Shown piece by piece: positions 7,581-15,179 of a DNA stretch of 22,118 nucleotides; the stretch's first letter is position 1, and each line of letters opens with the position of its first letter. Under the pieces are notes generated by a model that made no database searches, was not told the DNA's origin, and saw nothing but the letters and a program-made list of their open reading frames with translations. The position numbers and the translations under genes were made by a program. This stretch comes from a bacterium (GTDB lineage Bacteria > Arandabacterota > Arandabacteria > Arandabacterales > Arandabacteraceae), in assembly GCA_025774405.1 (NCBI GenBank), contig JALGWB010000006.1, positions 1 through 22,118 on the forward strand, read 5' to 3'.

Positions 7581-8495
7581 ATGGCGAGATATGCTTATTT
7601 TGAGAGCAAATTTGTGCCAATCGAGGAAGCAAAGATCAGTATCATGACGCATGCCTTCAATTATGGGACCGGTGCTTTTGAAGGCATACGTGCCTATTGG
7701 AACGAGCAGGAAAAGCAGTTATACATTTTCAGGTTGCCTGAGCACTACGACAGACTTCATCAATCATGTCGCATCCTGAAGATTGATCTCAAGCATACGA
7801 CTGAGGAGCTTTGCGACATAACACGTGAACTCCTTCGCAAGGAGGGCTATAAAGAGGATACATACATTAGACCAGTCGCCTACAAGGCGACAGAGGGAAT
7901 AGGTGTGAGGCTTCACGATCTCGAGGATGGTTTCTGTATCTTCGCTATTGCCTTCGGGCGGTATATCGAAAAGGAGGAGGGTGCTCGAGCTGCTGTTTCA
8001 TCATGGCGTCGGGTTGACGACAATGCAGCACCCGCAAGAGCAAAGATAACGGGGATCTATGTTAACTCCGCACTTTCAAAAACGGAAGTGGTCGAGCGTG
8101 GTTACGATGAAGCCATTGTGCTTACCCAGGATGGGCACGTATCGGAGGGCAGTGCTGAGAACATATTTCTTGTGAGAGATGGGGTTTTGATAACCCCAGC
8201 ACCATTTGAGAACATACTCGAGGGGATAACCCGCAGGACCATTATTGAGCTCGCAAGGGAAGAACTCGGGATTGATACCATCGAGCGTCAGATTGATCGC
8301 AGTGAACTTTACATAGCTGACGAAGTTTTCTTCTGTGGAACAGGTGTACAGGTTGCTGCAGTGATCGAGATTGACGGAAGGCCCGTTGGCACAGGCAAGA
8401 TTGGACCAATTTGTGAAAGGCTACGCAGGCTCTACTTCGGTATAGCACGGGGTAAGGTTGAGAAATATAAACATTGGTGTATGCCAGTCTACTAG
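7581..8495 (+). CDS. ilvE: Branched-chain amino acid aminotransferase
   Basis: Catalyses the last step of leucine, isoleucine and valine synthesis (2-oxo acid plus glutamate to amino acid plus 2-oxoglutarate) in the cytosol with PLP. It is a fold-IV aminotransferase of 304 residues, the usual length. Signs are MTHAFNYGTGAFEGIRAY near the N-terminus, the PLP lysine Lys155 in ARAKITG followed by YVNSALSK, and SEGSAENIF (188-196). EGITRRT then lines the cofactor site. An in-frame ATG at 7569 exists, but the GGAGGTG at 7571-7577 is a ribosome-binding site reading into the ATG at 7581, so the later start is chosen. The gene seems to stand alone: operons end on both sides, and the next gene converges on it with a 13-base gap. 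It could also accept D-amino acids, but the sequence favours IlvE. Confidence 0.93.
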   Translation: MARYAYFESKFVPIEEAKISIMTHAFNYGTGAFEGIRAYWNEQEKQLYIFRLPEHYDRLHQSCRILKIDLKHTTEELCDITRELLRKEGYKEDTYIRPVAYKATEGIGVRLHDLEDGFCIFAIAFGRYIEKEEGARAAVSSWRRVDDNAAPARAKITGIYVNSALSKTEVVERGYDEAIVLTQDGHVSEGSAENIFLVRDGVLITPAPFENILEGITRRTIIELAREELGIDTIERQIDRSELYIADEVFFCGTGVQVAAVIEIDGRPVGTGKIGPICERLRRLYFGIARGKVEKYKHWCMPVY

Positions 8496-8508
8496 GCGAC
8501 CTCCTGTC

Positions 8509-9948
8509 CTAAAGGCTCGTTTGCCTGCTTGAGGTTCTTTTAGCGAAGACCAGAGCTGGAATGCGCTGCATACTAGGAAGACTTGTATCATGACAGATGA
8601 TGGTGACGTCACATGGAGGAAGGAGATCAACCAACATCTCATGGCTCGTGATGAGGACTGAGAAGGCGGCCTGTTCAATCATTGCAGCTGCATGCTTGAA
8701 GGATCCGGGCACATGGAGGGGCTCAACCATCCAGAGAACAAGGGGTTTGCTCTTTACCTGATCGGGTGTCGATGGATTAACTACACGAGGAATGTATCTC
8801 TGTAGTTCAGCAGCAATTGCTTCCGAGGTCGTAAGGAGACAGATCTCATCTTCAGCGATTGGGAGTATTTTCGCCTGGTCTTTGACCTTTAGCGCACTAT
8901 CCCTTATGCTTGCAACGATGCCTTCGTAGTCGAACTCCAGTTTTGGTTGGGGAAGGCTTTTTATCAATTTCAGTCGTTCAAGCATGTGCTTTCTTCTCTG
9001 GATGGAAGCCCTTAAAGATTCCTCGTCGATTCTGTCCATGATCAATGCCTCAACGATGCTTTCGAAGGCTGCAACCAGACGATCTGAGTACTCAGTGAAT
9101 AGTAAGACATCGCAACCTGCCTTAAGGGCGAGAAGACCGACTCGGTGAGGTTCGACGTCAGAACGCACTGCCTTCATATCGAGGGAATCTGTTACGATGA
9201 GGCCTTTGAAAGCGAGTGGTCCACGCAAGAACTTGCCCACCACTTCGGATGAAAGCGATGCCGGTAGTCGATCACCCTGCAAAGCAACATACTGGCAATG
9301 GCTGACCATCATTCCGTCGATGCCGGCTTTTATCGCTTCCTTAAAAGGTGGCAGGTGAATGGATTCGAGCTCTCTACGAGGGGTAACCACAATTGGCTTT
9401 TCAAGATGGGAATCGCTTCGAGTCATGCCGTGGCCAGGGAAATGCTTGCCAACGCAGCAAACGTATCTACGCGACGCCGTGATGGCAGCGCGGGAGCACG
9501 CTATCACTTTCTCGGGTGTGCTCCCGAACGATCGAGTACCAATGATTGGATTCAGGGGTTCGGTCATTACATCGAGGCAGGGGAACAGATTGATGTCTAT
9601 ACCGAGCTTGAGGAGGCAGAGGGACACACTTGCATATACTTGACCTATTATCTCGAGCGGGTGATCACCCATGGCCAGAGCGCTCGGTGCCGGCGCAAAG
9701 AAATCCTCGATCTGGCTGACCCGTCCCCCCTCTTCATCAAGCATGAAAAGAGGTTCTATTCGGTGCTCCAATAATAGTGACTTCGATAGGGAGATCTTTT
9801 GACGGGAGTCCTCGAAAGTTGGTTCGAAGTCTTGCTTAAAGATGATGTAGTTTGAGATCGGGTAACGCTCGAGATCAAATTTCCCCAGGTCACTCAACTG
9901 AGTTGCAAAGATTTGCCCTGTTAGAGATCTTGCTTCAGCTTCTCTCAT
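8509..9948 (-). CDS. nagZ: Glycoside hydrolase family 3, NagZ-like beta-N-acetylhexosaminidase
   Basis: Probably removes N-acetylglucosamine from muropeptide fragments during cell-wall recycling, in the cytoplasm because no signal peptide is seen. The 479-residue protein has a GH3 barrel in its first 330 residues. DEEGGRV (71-77) and KHFPGHG (168-174) bind sugar, His181 in DSH is the general acid/base typical of NagZ, and Asp254 in TDSLDM is the nucleophile. About 140 residues after the barrel form an extra domain absent from the 341-residue E. coli enzyme, as in longer GH3 N-acetylglucosaminidases. Its start overlaps the end of the glycosyltransferase gene by 14 bases, and AGGAG abuts the ATG, so translation is probably coupled. 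The sequence cannot fix the specificity, so the symbol is by family only. Confidence 0.85.
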   Translation of the reverse strand: MREAEARSLTGQIFATQLSDLGKFDLERYPISNYIIFKQDFEPTFEDSRQKISLSKSLLLEHRIEPLFMLDEEGGRVSQIEDFFAPAPSALAMGDHPLEIIGQVYASVSLCLLKLGIDINLFPCLDVMTEPLNPIIGTRSFGSTPEKVIACSRAAITASRRYVCCVGKHFPGHGMTRSDSHLEKPIVVTPRRELESIHLPPFKEAIKAGIDGMMVSHCQYVALQGDRLPASLSSEVVGKFLRGPLAFKGLIVTDSLDMKAVRSDVEPHRVGLLALKAGCDVLLFTEYSDRLVAAFESIVEALIMDRIDEESLRASIQRRKHMLERLKLIKSLPQPKLEFDYEGIVASIRDSALKVKDQAKILPIAEDEICLLTTSEAIAAELQRYIPRVVNPSTPDQVKSKPLVLWMVEPLHVPGSFKHAAAMIEQAAFSVLITSHEMLVDLLPPCDVTIICHDTSLPSMQRIPALVFAKRTSSRQTSL

Positions 9949-11170
9949 CTCCTATTCCAATAGCTTTTGCTGCGAATTGCCTCAAGCCAGCTGCAGAGAA
10001 AGGTAGAACCAGCGGAATAAGCGGGAAGACAAAGCGGACTTCCGATGCGACAGCAAGGTAAGCCAGGGAAGAGACGATGATGATCGTCACGGGGACAAAA
10101 CTCAAATATCTGGTTTGTGGTTTGAGAGCTCTCAGCCCAAAAGCTGCCAGTATGAGCATTATCATATGTGAAACAGCAAGCAGGAGTGACTTCTTCGATG
10201 GTGGTCTTCCATAGCCGAGGTTCAGCCATAACCTCGGGATCTTCTTGAGTGTGAGTAGAGCCACTCGTTTCTTATTTGCAAGGATCATCTTGAAGGCTTC
10301 AATCTTGAGGATGCTATCCCTTGTTGCCTCATTGACATCCACAAGGGCTGATTTCAAGGCAGGCGTGAGAAGGCTATCGGTTGATGTGAAGAAAGCACCC
10401 TCGGTTGGAAGGTGGTTGCCTTTGTAGAGATTGGCACCGACCAAAGTGCTCGTCAAAATCCACTTGCCATAGATACTATGATTGCGAGCTCCCCAGGGTA
10501 GCATCGCTATGAGGAAGCCTATAAGAGATATGACCAATGGCTTCCAGAGTTTGCGTCTTATCATCAAGCCAACAACCAGCAAAACAAATGGGACCATGAT
10601 GGAACCCGGCCTGGTGAGCGTTGCCAGACCGAAGAGAATCCCCGCTGCGAGTGCTATCCATCTGTTCTTGTCCAGGATAGCCAACATGAGACTCATGACT
10701 GAGGCTATGAGTAGAAAAGTATAGAGGCTTTCAGTCATGATGTAAGTTGTCGAAAGGATGGCAGGTGGATAAAAGACATAAGCCAGAGCGGCAAGTGATC
10801 CGATGAGGTGGCTTTCAAAAAGCAAGGTGGAAATCGACAAGATCATGGCTACCGTCATGACTTCAAACAAGCATTGGAAAACGCGGACAGCATTAAAGCT
10901 TCTGCCAAAGATCTTGAATACTGCAGCGATGAAGAGTGGGTAGCCAGGGGTACGTTTCGCCGTAGGTTCAAGATCATCACCATAACGATAGCCTGTACCA
11001 TTCAAGAGATTCTCAGCGAGAACGTAGTATGTTGGCGCATCGGCTTCGGCTAGATTACGTGGAACCTGCTGGGGATTCTGGATTGCCAGGATTGCCCCGA
11101 GTCTTATCAAAAATGCTAAAGCAAGTATCACCACAACTCTTGTCCTAGGAGTGATTCTCAAAGAGTCCAT
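9935..11170 (-). CDS. GT39-like integral membrane glycosyltransferase
   Basis: Predicted polyprenyl-phosphate-sugar-dependent glycosyltransferase of the GT39/ArnT/PMT type, inner membrane. It has about 411 residues and nine or more hydrophobic helices, the first at about 13-32. The first periplasmic loop carries EADAPTYY and RTPGYPLF, the acidic and RxPGYP-like features typical of this superfamily, and the C-terminal SEVRFVFPLIP is the common last-helix signature. Acceptor and donor are unknown. A TTG at 11176 would add two residues and has a better-spaced GAGGG, and the ATG at 11170 is the alternative. Either way the start touches or overlaps the metal-exporter stop (11173-11175), so the gene is co-transcribed with zntA and the NagZ-like gene. 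Confidence 0.82.
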   Translation of the reverse strand: MDSLRITPRTRVVVILALAFLIRLGAILAIQNPQQVPRNLAEADAPTYYVLAENLLNGTGYRYGDDLEPTAKRTPGYPLFIAAVFKIFGRSFNAVRVFQCLFEVMTVAMILSISTLLFESHLIGSLAALAYVFYPPAILSTTYIMTESLYTFLLIASVMSLMLAILDKNRWIALAAGILFGLATLTRPGSIMVPFVLLVVGLMIRRKLWKPLVISLIGFLIAMLPWGARNHSIYGKWILTSTLVGANLYKGNHLPTEGAFFTSTDSLLTPALKSALVDVNEATRDSILKIEAFKMILANKKRVALLTLKKIPRLWLNLGYGRPPSKKSLLLAVSHMIMLILAAFGLRALKPQTRYLSFVPVTIIIVSSLAYLAVASEVRFVFPLIPLVLPFSAAGLRQFAAKAIGIGDERS

Positions 11171-11172
11171 CC

Positions 11173-13287
11173 TCAAAGAGCCCTCTTAATCTTCGCATCT
11201 ATTGCTCTGTGGGAGAGTAACCTGAAGGAGTTCGTGATTACAATCAACGAAGCTCCCATGTCTGCGAAGACAGCCATCCACATCGCAACCGAGCCAGCTG
11301 CTGCCAAAGCAACAAAGATGGATTTAATACCAATTGCTATCAAGATATTCTCTATGGTTATTGATCTTACTCGTTTTGAGACCTTGAACAGTGGTAACAA
11401 CTTGACAATATCATCAGACATGAGGGCGACATCTGCTGCATCGATGGCCGCATCCGATCCTGCAGCTCCCATTGCTATCCCCACATCTGATGCTGCCAGG
11501 GCAGGAGCATCATTCACTCCATCGCCGACCATTGCGACTCCTCCGTGGCGAGAACGCAGGTTGCCTATTATGTCAACCTTCTCGTTGGGAAGCAGATTGG
11601 CGTGGTACTCATCGATACCAAGGGACCTGGCAACCCTTGCAGCAACTTGCTCGGTATCACCGGTTACCAGCACAGAGGTCATGCCGAGACCCTTGAGGCC
11701 GGCGATGGTTTGGTGGGCGCCTGATCTTATTCTGTCTTCAAAAAAGATGTAACCCAGTACCTTGTCTTCTGTTCCAATTGCAACGAGAGTTGCCTCATCC
11801 AAATCACCTGTGGTTTCAGGGATCGTTAATCCTTTATCAACAAAGAAGTTTGGCTTGGCAACATAGTACCTTCTACCATTGACAATGCCGGACATGCCTA
11901 TACCTGGCATTGACTTAGCATCGCGTGGTTCTTCAGGATGGATCCCCCGCTTTCTCGCTTCAGCCACTATTGCACCAGCAAGGGGATGATTCGAAGCCGA
12001 TTCAACGCTCGCAGCAATACCTATCAGTGAGTCCTCAGCGATTTCCTCTATCGGGGCAACCTGCGCAACGGTTGGTCTCCCCTCGGTCACCGTTCCGGTT
12101 TTGTCAAGAGCAACCGTGGTGATCTTGGCCGCCTGCTCGAGATGCGCACCACCCTTTATCAGGATGCCCTTTCGTGCTGCTGAAGCCAATCCCGTCACAA
12201 CCGCTACTGGTGTGGCAATGACCAGTGCACATGGACAGGCGATTATCAGGAAGACCAGTGACCTGTATATCCAGTTGCCTTCCAGCCCGATTGCATAGGG
12301 AACAATTGCAAAGACAATGGCCGCAGTCACGACAACAGGTGTGTAAATGCGTGCAAACCTATCTACGAACCTTTCAATAGGTGCACGTGTTGCCTCAACA
12401 TGTTCAACAAGGTGAATTATGCGGGCGAGTGTGCTTTCAGACTTGGGCTTGGTCACCTCTATCTCTATCGCACCATCCTCGTTGAGGGTTCCTGCAAAAA
12501 CAGTTGATCCAGGTTGTTTGGCAACAGGCATTGCCTCACCGGTTATGGCTGATTCATCTACGGATGTAGTACCCTTGATTACTTTTCCCTCCAGAGGGAT
12601 CCTCTCTCCAGGTCTTACAACTACTATCTCTCCTGGCTTTACATCATCTGCCTTCACGGTCTCGCTTGTCATATCCCTCCTGACCCTTGCCACGTCGGGT
12701 GAAAGCTCCATCAGCGTTTCAATGGCCCTTCGTGTTCTGGCCAGCGCAGCTGCCTCAAGCATTACTGCGATTGAGAAGAGAAAGGCTACAATTGCAGCCT
12801 CTGCCCACTCGCCTATTGCTGCCGCCGCAACGATGGCAATGCTCATGAGCACGTTCATGTCGATGGAACGACTTCTTATGGCATTTATTGCCCGAACCAG
12901 TGTAAGAGGTACTGCAACTATTGTTGCAAGGATCAGAAAAACGCTTCTCACGGCTACCAGGGGCTGGATTAGGTAGGAGGCTATCGCTGCTAGTAAGAAC
13001 AGTCCGCAGATGCTTGTCAGAATCAGACGCCTTCTGGAGATGATTCCTCGCCGCACTTGAAGACCCGAAACCGGCGATGTATCCTCCGGCGCAACCTCAT
13101 ATCCTTTTCTTCTCAAGGCTCTAATGACCTGACGTCGATCGGTTCCATCCTTGAGTTCCAGCTCAAGGGTTGATAGCGTGAAATTGACTTCAGCACCTTC
13201 AACGCCTTCGACACTCTTAGCCACATGCTCAAGGGCCCTTGCGCAATCAATGCAGTCAAGATCTTTCACCTTGACCTTGAGTTTCAT
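11173..13287 (-). CDS. zntA: P1B-type ATPase, Zn2+/Cd2+/Pb2+ exporter
   Basis: ATP-driven efflux pump of soft divalent metals in the inner membrane, 704 residues. An N-terminal heavy-metal domain carries DCIDC (residues 11-15), the DCxxC form typical of zinc/lead/cadmium pumps. Then come TGE (249-251), the ion-binding CPC of the sixth helix (351-353), the phosphorylation site DKTGT with Asp395, HP (434-435) and GDGVNDAP. Lys655 and Asp676 in the last two helices are 21 residues apart, as are Lys693 and Asp714 of E. coli ZntA, which argues for P1B-2 rather than the copper-exporting CopA group. Start: AGGAG lies about eight bases before the ATG. It heads a minus-strand operon with the GT39-like and NagZ-like genes. 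Confidence 0.93.
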   Translation of the reverse strand: MKLKVKVKDLDCIDCARALEHVAKSVEGVEGAEVNFTLSTLELELKDGTDRRQVIRALRRKGYEVAPEDTSPVSGLQVRRGIISRRRLILTSICGLFLLAAIASYLIQPLVAVRSVFLILATIVAVPLTLVRAINAIRSRSIDMNVLMSIAIVAAAAIGEWAEAAIVAFLFSIAVMLEAAALARTRRAIETLMELSPDVARVRRDMTSETVKADDVKPGEIVVVRPGERIPLEGKVIKGTTSVDESAITGEAMPVAKQPGSTVFAGTLNEDGAIEIEVTKPKSESTLARIIHLVEHVEATRAPIERFVDRFARIYTPVVVTAAIVFAIVPYAIGLEGNWIYRSLVFLIIACPCALVIATPVAVVTGLASAARKGILIKGGAHLEQAAKITTVALDKTGTVTEGRPTVAQVAPIEEIAEDSLIGIAASVESASNHPLAGAIVAEARKRGIHPEEPRDAKSMPGIGMSGIVNGRRYYVAKPNFFVDKGLTIPETTGDLDEATLVAIGTEDKVLGYIFFEDRIRSGAHQTIAGLKGLGMTSVLVTGDTEQVAARVARSLGIDEYHANLLPNEKVDIIGNLRSRHGGVAMVGDGVNDAPALAASDVGIAMGAAGSDAAIDAADVALMSDDIVKLLPLFKVSKRVRSITIENILIAIGIKSIFVALAAAGSVAMWMAVFADMGASLIVITNSFRLLSHRAIDAKIKRAL

Positions 13288-13320
13288 TGCGGATTCTCCT
13301 TTGTGCCCGTTGATGATTAG

Positions 13321-13351
13321 ATTATACTACCTTTGGTGTTGACCTTGTAAA
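13321..13351 (-). promoter_or_regulatory. Candidate zntA promoter with long spacer
   Basis: On the minus strand TATAAT (13321-13326) is a perfect -10 box and TTTACA (13346-13351) is one base off the -35 consensus, with 19 bp between them. A 19-20 bp spacer is typical of promoters activated by MerR-family metal sensors such as CueR and ZntR. I see no strong dyad in the spacer and no merR gene in the window, so regulation is inference. Confidence 0.45.
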
Positions 13352-13385
13352 CCTGTTTAATCGATGCTCAGCCGAAGGTTCCGAT

Positions 13386-14414
13386 ATGAATGGCACTGCT
13401 CGGATATCTGTAATAATTCCCAATATCAATGGTCGTGACCTGTTGAGCGACTGTCTCTCATCGCTTGAGGAGCAGACATTTAAGGATTTTGAGGTTGTTG
13501 TCGTTGACAACGGAAGTAGCGATGGTTCGGTCGCTTTCATCAGGCAGCAGTTTCCCTGGGTGAGAAGGATCATAGAGAATCCTGCCAATTATGGCTTTGC
13601 ACGTGCCTGTAATCAGGGCATCGAGGTTGCCAACGGGGAGTTGATAGCTTTACTCAACAATGATACCGTAGCTGATCGGTCCTGGCTCGCCGAGCTATTC
13701 AAAGCCGCTCAAGCACATCCTCAGATAGGCATGTTCGCCAGCAAGACGCTTTTCTACGACAGGCGAGATGTCATCGATACAACCGGTCATCTTATCTACC
13801 CAGATGGTCTTAATCGAGGACGTGGAAGGATGGAGGTTGATCATGGGCAGTATGATGATAAACCTGACGTTTTCTTCCCCAGCGGTTGTGCAGCGCTGTA
13901 CCGTAAAGCCATGTTTGATGACATTGGATTTTTCGATGAAAGCCATTTTGCTTATGGTGATGACACTGATATCGGTATAAGGGGAAGGTTAGCAGGATGG
14001 GGCTGTCTTTTTGTTCCTGGTGCAATCGTCTATCACAAGTATTCTGCTACAACTGGTGAATACTCTCCGCGTAAGGTTTACTTAGTTGAAAGAAACAGAA
14101 TCTGGATTGTCTGGAAGTACTTTCCCCCCAGAATGATCATGCTCAGCCCCTTCTACAGCTTCATTCGCTATGTTCTTCAGGCATATGGAGCAGTTACGCG
14201 TCGAGGTGCTGCAGGGAGGTTTGCTTCAAAGTATTCAACCCTCAAGTTGACTGCAATTGTACTTAGAGCGTACATTGATGCATTCAGGGGGCTACCGAGA
14301 GTCCTTGCTGAAAGGCGGCGCATGAGAACCATAAGGCGTGTATCAGATTCTGAAATCTACTCGTGGTTCAGGACCTATCGTCTCTCTGCCTCTGAGATAT
14401 CCCTTAAACTTTAG
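13386..14414 (+). CDS. Family 2 glycosyltransferase (rhamnosyltransferase-like)
   Basis: Predicted inverting GT-A glycosyltransferase, cytoplasmic or membrane-associated, 342 residues. The N-terminus ISVIIPNINGRD, VVVDNGSSDGS (38-48), NYGFARACNQGI (69-80) and LNNDT (90-94) form the nucleotide-sugar and metal site, with NND acting as the DxD-type motif. FFDESHFAYGDDTD (182-195) holds the acidic catalytic-base region. The C-terminal 100 residues are basic and amphipathic, consistent with membrane contact. The layout matches rhamnosyltransferase-like GT2 enzymes of surface polysaccharide synthesis; the sugar is not predictable. AAGG lies about eight bases before the ATG. It diverges from zntA, with 98 bases between, and ends three bases before a perfect inverted repeat. 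Confidence 0.88.
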   Translation: MNGTARISVIIPNINGRDLLSDCLSSLEEQTFKDFEVVVVDNGSSDGSVAFIRQQFPWVRRIIENPANYGFARACNQGIEVANGELIALLNNDTVADRSWLAELFKAAQAHPQIGMFASKTLFYDRRDVIDTTGHLIYPDGLNRGRGRMEVDHGQYDDKPDVFFPSGCAALYRKAMFDDIGFFDESHFAYGDDTDIGIRGRLAGWGCLFVPGAIVYHKYSATTGEYSPRKVYLVERNRIWIVWKYFPPRMIMLSPFYSFIRYVLQAYGAVTRRGAAGRFASKYSTLKLTAIVLRAYIDAFRGLPRVLAERRRMRTIRRVSDSEIYSWFRTYRLSASEISLKL

Positions 14415-14417
14415 CAA

Positions 14418-14534
14418 GGGGTCGGAGCCAAAAACGTGCATAACCCCCATTCAAATAAATCCTGGCGCTTTGCGAGTTTGTAACCGCTTGTAAAATAGAG
14501 AGATAAGATTATGCACGTTTTTGGCTCCGACCCC
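14418..14534. repeat. Perfect 26-bp inverted repeat with 65-base loop (REP/MITE-like)
   Basis: The arm at 14418-14443 begins GGGGTCGGAGCCAAAAAC, and the arm at 14509-14534 is its exact reverse complement, with a 65-base centre. No transposase is encoded. The element resembles the GGGTCxGAGCC-type repeats spread by REP-associated tyrosine transposases; this similarity is from memory. It could also act as a bidirectional terminator in the RNA. It marks the left edge of a composition change: DNA to its right is A+T-rich up to about 16340. Confidence 0.85.
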
Positions 14535-14538
14535 AAAC

Positions 14539-14567
14539 TTGACAGGTGCACAAATGTGCAGTAGAAT
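14539..14567 (+). promoter_or_regulatory. lexA promoter (consensus sigma-70 type)
   Basis: TTGACA (14539-14544), a 17-bp spacer and TAGAAT (14562-14567) form a near-perfect housekeeping promoter. Transcription should begin about seven bases after the -10 box, at or next to the GTG of lexA at 14574. The lexA mRNA would then be leaderless, in line with the lack of any Shine-Dalgarno before it. Confidence 0.8.
14547..14560. promoter_or_regulatory. Candidate LexA operator (SOS box)
   Basis: TGCACAAATGTGCA is a perfect dyad of two 6-base half-sites around AA, lying wholly between the -35 and -10 boxes of lexA. A bound dimer would block RNA polymerase. It differs from the E. coli (CTGT-N8-ACAG) and Bacillus (CGAAC-N4-GTTCG) boxes, so it would be a lineage-specific site. 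I found no second perfect copy in the window by eye. Confidence 0.6.
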
Positions 14568-14573
14568 AAAAAT

Positions 14574-15179
14574 GTGGATAAGAAGCAAAGCATATATGAA
14601 TTCATAAGGAATGAAATTGCAACAAATGGTCTTCCCCCCACAATTAGGGAGATAGGTAGAAGATTTGGAATATCATCTACAAATGGTGTCAGATACTTTC
14701 TTAGAAAACTTGAGGAGGAAGGTTTGATAGTGAGAACAAAACAGAAGGCAAGGGGAATCAAAATTCTTGAACCCATTCCACAGATGAATTCAAGAATAAT
14801 ACCTGTCCTTGGAAGAATACCTGCAGGAGAGCCAATTATTTCTGATGAGAATATAGAGGGTGACATAATTGTTGACGGGAGGCTTGTTAAAGGTGGGGAT
14901 GTTTTTGCACTAAGGGTCAAAGGAGAAAGCATGATTGGAGCGGGGATAAACGATGGGGACATAGCTGTAGTGAAGAAAGATCCGTATCCGAATGATGGTG
15001 AAATTGTTGTTGCAATGATAAATGGGGAAGTAACACTTAAGAGATTTTTGAGAAAGAGAGGCAAGCCAGTTCTAAAACCTGAAAACCCTGATTATCCCAC
15101 GATCGATCTCACAGCATTTCCAAGTGATGAGGTAAGGATAATAGGGAGGGTTATAACAATTATTAGAAGGTTCTATTGA
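14574..15179 (+). CDS. lexA: LexA repressor
   Basis: SOS-response repressor: binds operators as a dimer and inactivates itself by cleavage when RecA filaments form on damaged DNA. It has 201 residues, like E. coli LexA (202). The N-terminal winged helix includes PPTIREIGRRFGISSTNGVR (21-40). The scissile bond is Ala84-Gly85 in RIPAGEP, the catalytic serine is Ser119 in KGESM, and the lysine is Lys156 in VTLKRF; all are present, so self-cleavage should work. The start is GTG at 14574; an in-frame TAG at 14562 leaves no room for an earlier start, and no ribosome-binding site precedes it. Its stop overlaps the dinB ATG by one base. The gene is far more A+T-rich and AGA/ATA-rich than its neighbours outside dinB, suggesting acquisition from elsewhere. 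Confidence 0.95.
   Translation: MDKKQSIYEFIRNEIATNGLPPTIREIGRRFGISSTNGVRYFLRKLEEEGLIVRTKQKARGIKILEPIPQMNSRIIPVLGRIPAGEPIISDENIEGDIIVDGRLVKGGDVFALRVKGESMIGAGINDGDIAVVKKDPYPNDGEIVVAMINGEVTLKRFLRKRGKPVLKPENPDYPTIDLTAFPSDEVRIIGRVITIIRRFY

Noticed and set aside
12419..12976. Plus-strand open frame of 185 codons inside zntA
   Set aside because: Low-complexity Ala/Ser/Thr-rich translation, antisense to the conserved membrane and actuator regions of the ATPase.
14411..15064. Long open frame of 217 codons on the minus strand opposite lexA
   Set aside because: Its translation is a low-complexity, Ser/Ile/Pro-rich shadow of a gene that carries all LexA catalytic residues on the plus strand.
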